Assembly: GCF_050402865.1 (NCBI RefSeq)
Contig: NZ_BAABMF010000005.1
Span: forward strand, 62,001 to 126,000
Source: Clostridium_AF sediminicola
GTDB taxonomy: Bacteria; Bacillota; Clostridia; Clostridiales; Clostridiaceae
Direction of reading: 5' to 3'
Length of the DNA: 64,000 nucleotides
The notes below the pieces were generated by a model. That model saw only the letters and a program-made list of their open reading frames with translations, was not told the origin of the DNA and did no database searches. How positions within the stretch are numbered: the first letter of the stretch is position 1; each line of letters begins with the position of its first letter. This document shows, one piece after another, positions 62,004-64,000 of the stretch. The translations under genes were made by a program, and so were the position numbers.

Positions 62004-62831
62004 TTATTTATTTATTTTTTTAATTATCTCTTTATTTATCAATTTTTCGTTAATCATTTTATCATAATCTTCTCTTGAAATATTATTAAATGTTTTAAAC
62101 TCATATCCTTTATTTGTGTAGTATTCAATAATCTTAGGAAGTACTTCAACTGTTGTTTTTTTGTAATAAGAGTCATGCATTAACAGTACAATTATATCAC
62201 TTTTGAGCTCAATTTTTTCTGTTTGTGTTTTTACATTGTTAAATAATTTATAGCTAGGAATATTCCTTCCTAATGCATCATTTGAACATACATTCCACCC
62301 CACGTAATTTATATTATTTTCTTTGAGATACTCAATAATACCATTCATATTATTTTTGTTTGATGCATTATTATGTGTTCCTCCTGGAATTCTGATATAT
62401 GAAACAGGGCTTTCTCCAACTATTTTTTTTATACTTTCATTACACTTTTCCAAGTCAACTTTATAATTTTCAACATTTGTAAATATTTTATCGTATTCAT
62501 GAGTATAGGTATGTGAGGCAATACACATTCCGCTATCATATAATTTTTTTACTACATCCTCATATTCTTCAGCTTTATTACCAATCACAAAAAAGGTTGC
62601 CTTTATATTATATTTATTTAGTATTTTCAATATTTTTTCAGTATTATTAATAGAAGGTCCATCATCAAAAGTAATATATATAGTTTTGTGATTAGATTTT
62701 AACTCTCTCTCTTCTTCAAATGTACTCTCAATTAATGGAATAGCATATACACTTTTTACAAAAGGTAATATATCAAATAAATTAATTAACAAAACCAAAA
62801 TAATAACTTTTATAACATATTTGTTTTCCAT
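62004..62831 (-). CDS. Polysaccharide deacetylase (CE4 family)
   Basis: A 275-residue exported protein with an N-terminal hydrophobic segment (VIKVIILVLLINLFDILPF). The NodB domain has YITFDDGPS (catalytic Asp pair), SHTYTHEYD (metal His residues), RIPGG and LLMHDSYYKK motifs. It probably deacetylates peptidoglycan or another cell-surface glycan, as PdaA-like proteins do. It is a single gene between two copies of a direct repeat. Confidence 0.92.
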   Translation of the reverse strand: MENKYVIKVIILVLLINLFDILPFVKSVYAIPLIESTFEEERELKSNHKTIYITFDDGPSINNTEKILKILNKYNIKATFFVIGNKAEEYEDVVKKLYDSGMCIASHTYTHEYDKIFTNVENYKVDLEKCNESIKKIVGESPVSYIRIPGGTHNNASNKNNMNGIIEYLKENNINYVGWNVCSNDALGRNIPSYKLFNNVKTQTEKIELKSDIIVLLMHDSYYKKTTVEVLPKIIEYYTNKGYEFKTFNNISREDYDKMINEKLINKEIIKKINK

Positions 62832-62959
62832 AATAGCTCCTTCTCTAATGTTAATCCATTTAGTTATAGCATATGTAAAAGTTATTAAATAAAACAGTGT
62901 AATTAATTGTAATAAATTTATTATTTACCAAGATCTAAATCATATATCCTTTTTGGAAC

Positions 62960-62982
62960 CACTGAAGGATGAATTTATAAAT
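62960..62982. repeat. Direct repeat copy 2 flanking the deacetylase gene
   Basis: CACTGAAGG then ATGAATTTATAAAT; same orientation as the copy at 61964-61986, one mismatch. Confidence 0.7.
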
Positions 62983-62997
62983 TTATAATCATAAAAA

Positions 62998-63022
62998 AAA
63001 CTCAGTAGTGTTAACTGAGTTT
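62998..63022 (-). terminator. Terminator of the small membrane protein gene
   Basis: Minus strand AAACTCAGT and ACTGAGTTT form a 9-bp stem followed by a long T-run. Confidence 0.82.
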
Positions 63023-63029
63023 GATTAGT

Positions 63030-63332
63030 CTAAATATGTGGATATAATTGAATAAATTTGAATCCTACTAATAAAATACCCATGTAAATTATTGAAAAAA
63101 ACCAGAAAATTATATTTTGTCCAATTTTATTTTTAATTCCTTTTGATTTATTATATATAATTTTTATAATTGATATTATCAAAGCAATACCTATTAGTAT
63201 CATTGATGCTAGACTACCTGCCATCATTCTACTGGAATTTCCGCCACCAACTGATTCATATATTAAATACACAGTCACAAATTGAACAATAAGTGCAGCA
63301 AATACAAAATACATAGGTCTTATTCTCTTCAT
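63030..63332 (-). CDS. Small three-helix membrane protein
   Basis: A 100-residue protein with three hydrophobic segments (residues about 6-25, 35-58 and 75-95), a Gly/Ser-rich loop after helix 1 (ESVGGGNSSRMM) and a basic loop between helices 2 and 3 (NKSKGIKNKIGQ). No family was recognised. The terminator directly after it supports a real transcript. Confidence 0.65.
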   Translation of the reverse strand: MKRIRPMYFVFAALIVQFVTVYLIYESVGGGNSSRMMAGSLASMILIGIALIISIIKIIYNKSKGIKNKIGQNIIFWFFSIIYMGILLVGFKFIQLYPHI

Positions 63333-63542
63333 ATAAATCCCCCAATTCTAGTGCTTCGTTGTGTTTAACTAAATCTCAATAATATTATAACATATAATAT
63401 AGAAACTTAAATATGAATATATGACAAAAAATGATTCTATTCAAATACTTTAACAAATGCTTTAACAAAATCTTCATTTTATTTCACAAAAAACATTTAA
63501 TGATTTATTATAATATTACATAGAATAATAAGGAGGTTTTTT

Positions 63543-64000
63543 ATGAGTAAAATTGCAGCTGCATTTTTCGACATCGATGGTACTTTATATAGAGAAGGAT
63601 TAATTACAGAAATTTTTAAAAAGCTGATAAAATCTGAAATCATTGATAGTGAAAGGTGGTATAACGAAGTTAGAGATCATTATATAAAATGGGATAAAAG
63701 AATAGGTAACTATGATAATTATTTATTAAAAATGGCTGAAATCTATGTAGAAGCTATAAAAGGACTTCATAAAACTCAGGTTGATTTTATAGCTAAAAAA
63801 GTCATAGACCAAAAAGGTGATAGAGTTTATACCTATACAAGAGATAAAATAAATTGGCATAAATCTCAAGGTCATAAAGTAATAACAATTTCAGGAAGTC
63901 CTAATGAATTAGTAAAAGAAATGTCAATTAAATTTGGATTTGATGATTTTATTGGTACCAAATATCTCATGGACGATAACAAAATTTACACTGGTAATGT
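63543..64000 (+). CDS. HAD-family phosphatase, SerB-like subfamily (3' partial)
   Basis: The start ATG follows AAGGAGG and the reading frame is open to the window end (152 codons). Motif I is AAFFDIDGTLYREG, and motif II is ITISGSPNELVKEM. A helical cap lies between them, as in HAD-IB proteins such as phosphoserine phosphatase-like enzymes. The substrate cannot be set without the missing C-terminus. Confidence 0.88.
   Translation, partial: MSKIAAAFFDIDGTLYREGLITEIFKKLIKSEIIDSERWYNEVRDHYIKWDKRIGNYDNYLLKMAEIYVEAIKGLHKTQVDFIAKKVIDQKGDRVYTYTRDKINWHKSQGHKVITISGSPNELVKEMSIKFGFDDFIGTKYLMDDNKIYTGN

Overview
The window is AT-rich DNA (roughly 30% GC by eye) from a low-GC, Gram-positive, anaerobic member of the Clostridia. 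The evidence is strong AGGAGG-type ribosome sites, frequent TTG and GTG starts, a six-subunit Rnf complex, an electron-bifurcating lactate dehydrogenase locus, hybrid-cluster protein, a T-box leader on argS, and MurT/GatD lipid II amidation. The species cannot be named from the sequence. No rRNA, tRNA, CRISPR array or intact prophage was seen.

Layout. 1-4 kb: two tandem CoA-disulfide-reductase-like flavoproteins, the first (cut by the window edge) carrying rhodanese, TusA and DsrE domains. 4-10 kb: CPBP protease, M29 aminopeptidase and an SbcCD/YhaNO-like pair. 10-13.6 kb: a DUF4397 protein and a membrane-anchored alpha/beta hydrolase, separated by repeat elements. 13.8-15.3 kb: gltX. 15.3-23.2 kb: a lactate module (larA, lctD, etfA with an extra ferredoxin domain, etfB, lactate permease, FadR-type regulator) with two matching operator-like palindromes. 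23.2-33 kb: a type IV pilus locus from prepilin peptidase to PilB, including a pseudopilin fused to a six-turn beta-solenoid and no PilT. 33.5-40.2 kb: argS with T-box, a YyaL-like protein, a hotdog protein and hcp. 40.3-45.7 kb: a decaying accessory zone with an MFS pseudogene behind a marR gene, a TolC-like pseudogene, an ISL3-type IS remnant and a GC-rich, probably structured RNA. 45.8-52.1 kb: a DUF815 ATPase and rnfCDGEAB. 52.6-59.4 kb: a lipoprotein next to a two-component system, a DUF218 protein and a TPR protein. 59.7-64 kb: murT-gatD, a polysaccharide deacetylase, a small membrane protein and the start of a HAD phosphatase.

How the genes fit together. Lactate would be imported, racemised by LarA and oxidised by LctD-EtfAB at the expense of reduced ferredoxin with NAD+ as acceptor. 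Rnf couples ferredoxin and NADH to an ion gradient and could close this circuit. Type IV pili, a deacetylase and lipid II amidation concern the cell surface.

The least expected content is non-coding. First, a family of intergenic elements has ends built from degenerate 7-bp tandem repeats (for example GTGACAA, CTGTCAA) around a partly conserved core. Second, two plus-strand RNA-like elements (22.1 and 43.1 kb) share three short sequence blocks, and each ends in a terminator-like hairpin. Third, a 98-bp inverted repeat lies inside the pilus locus.
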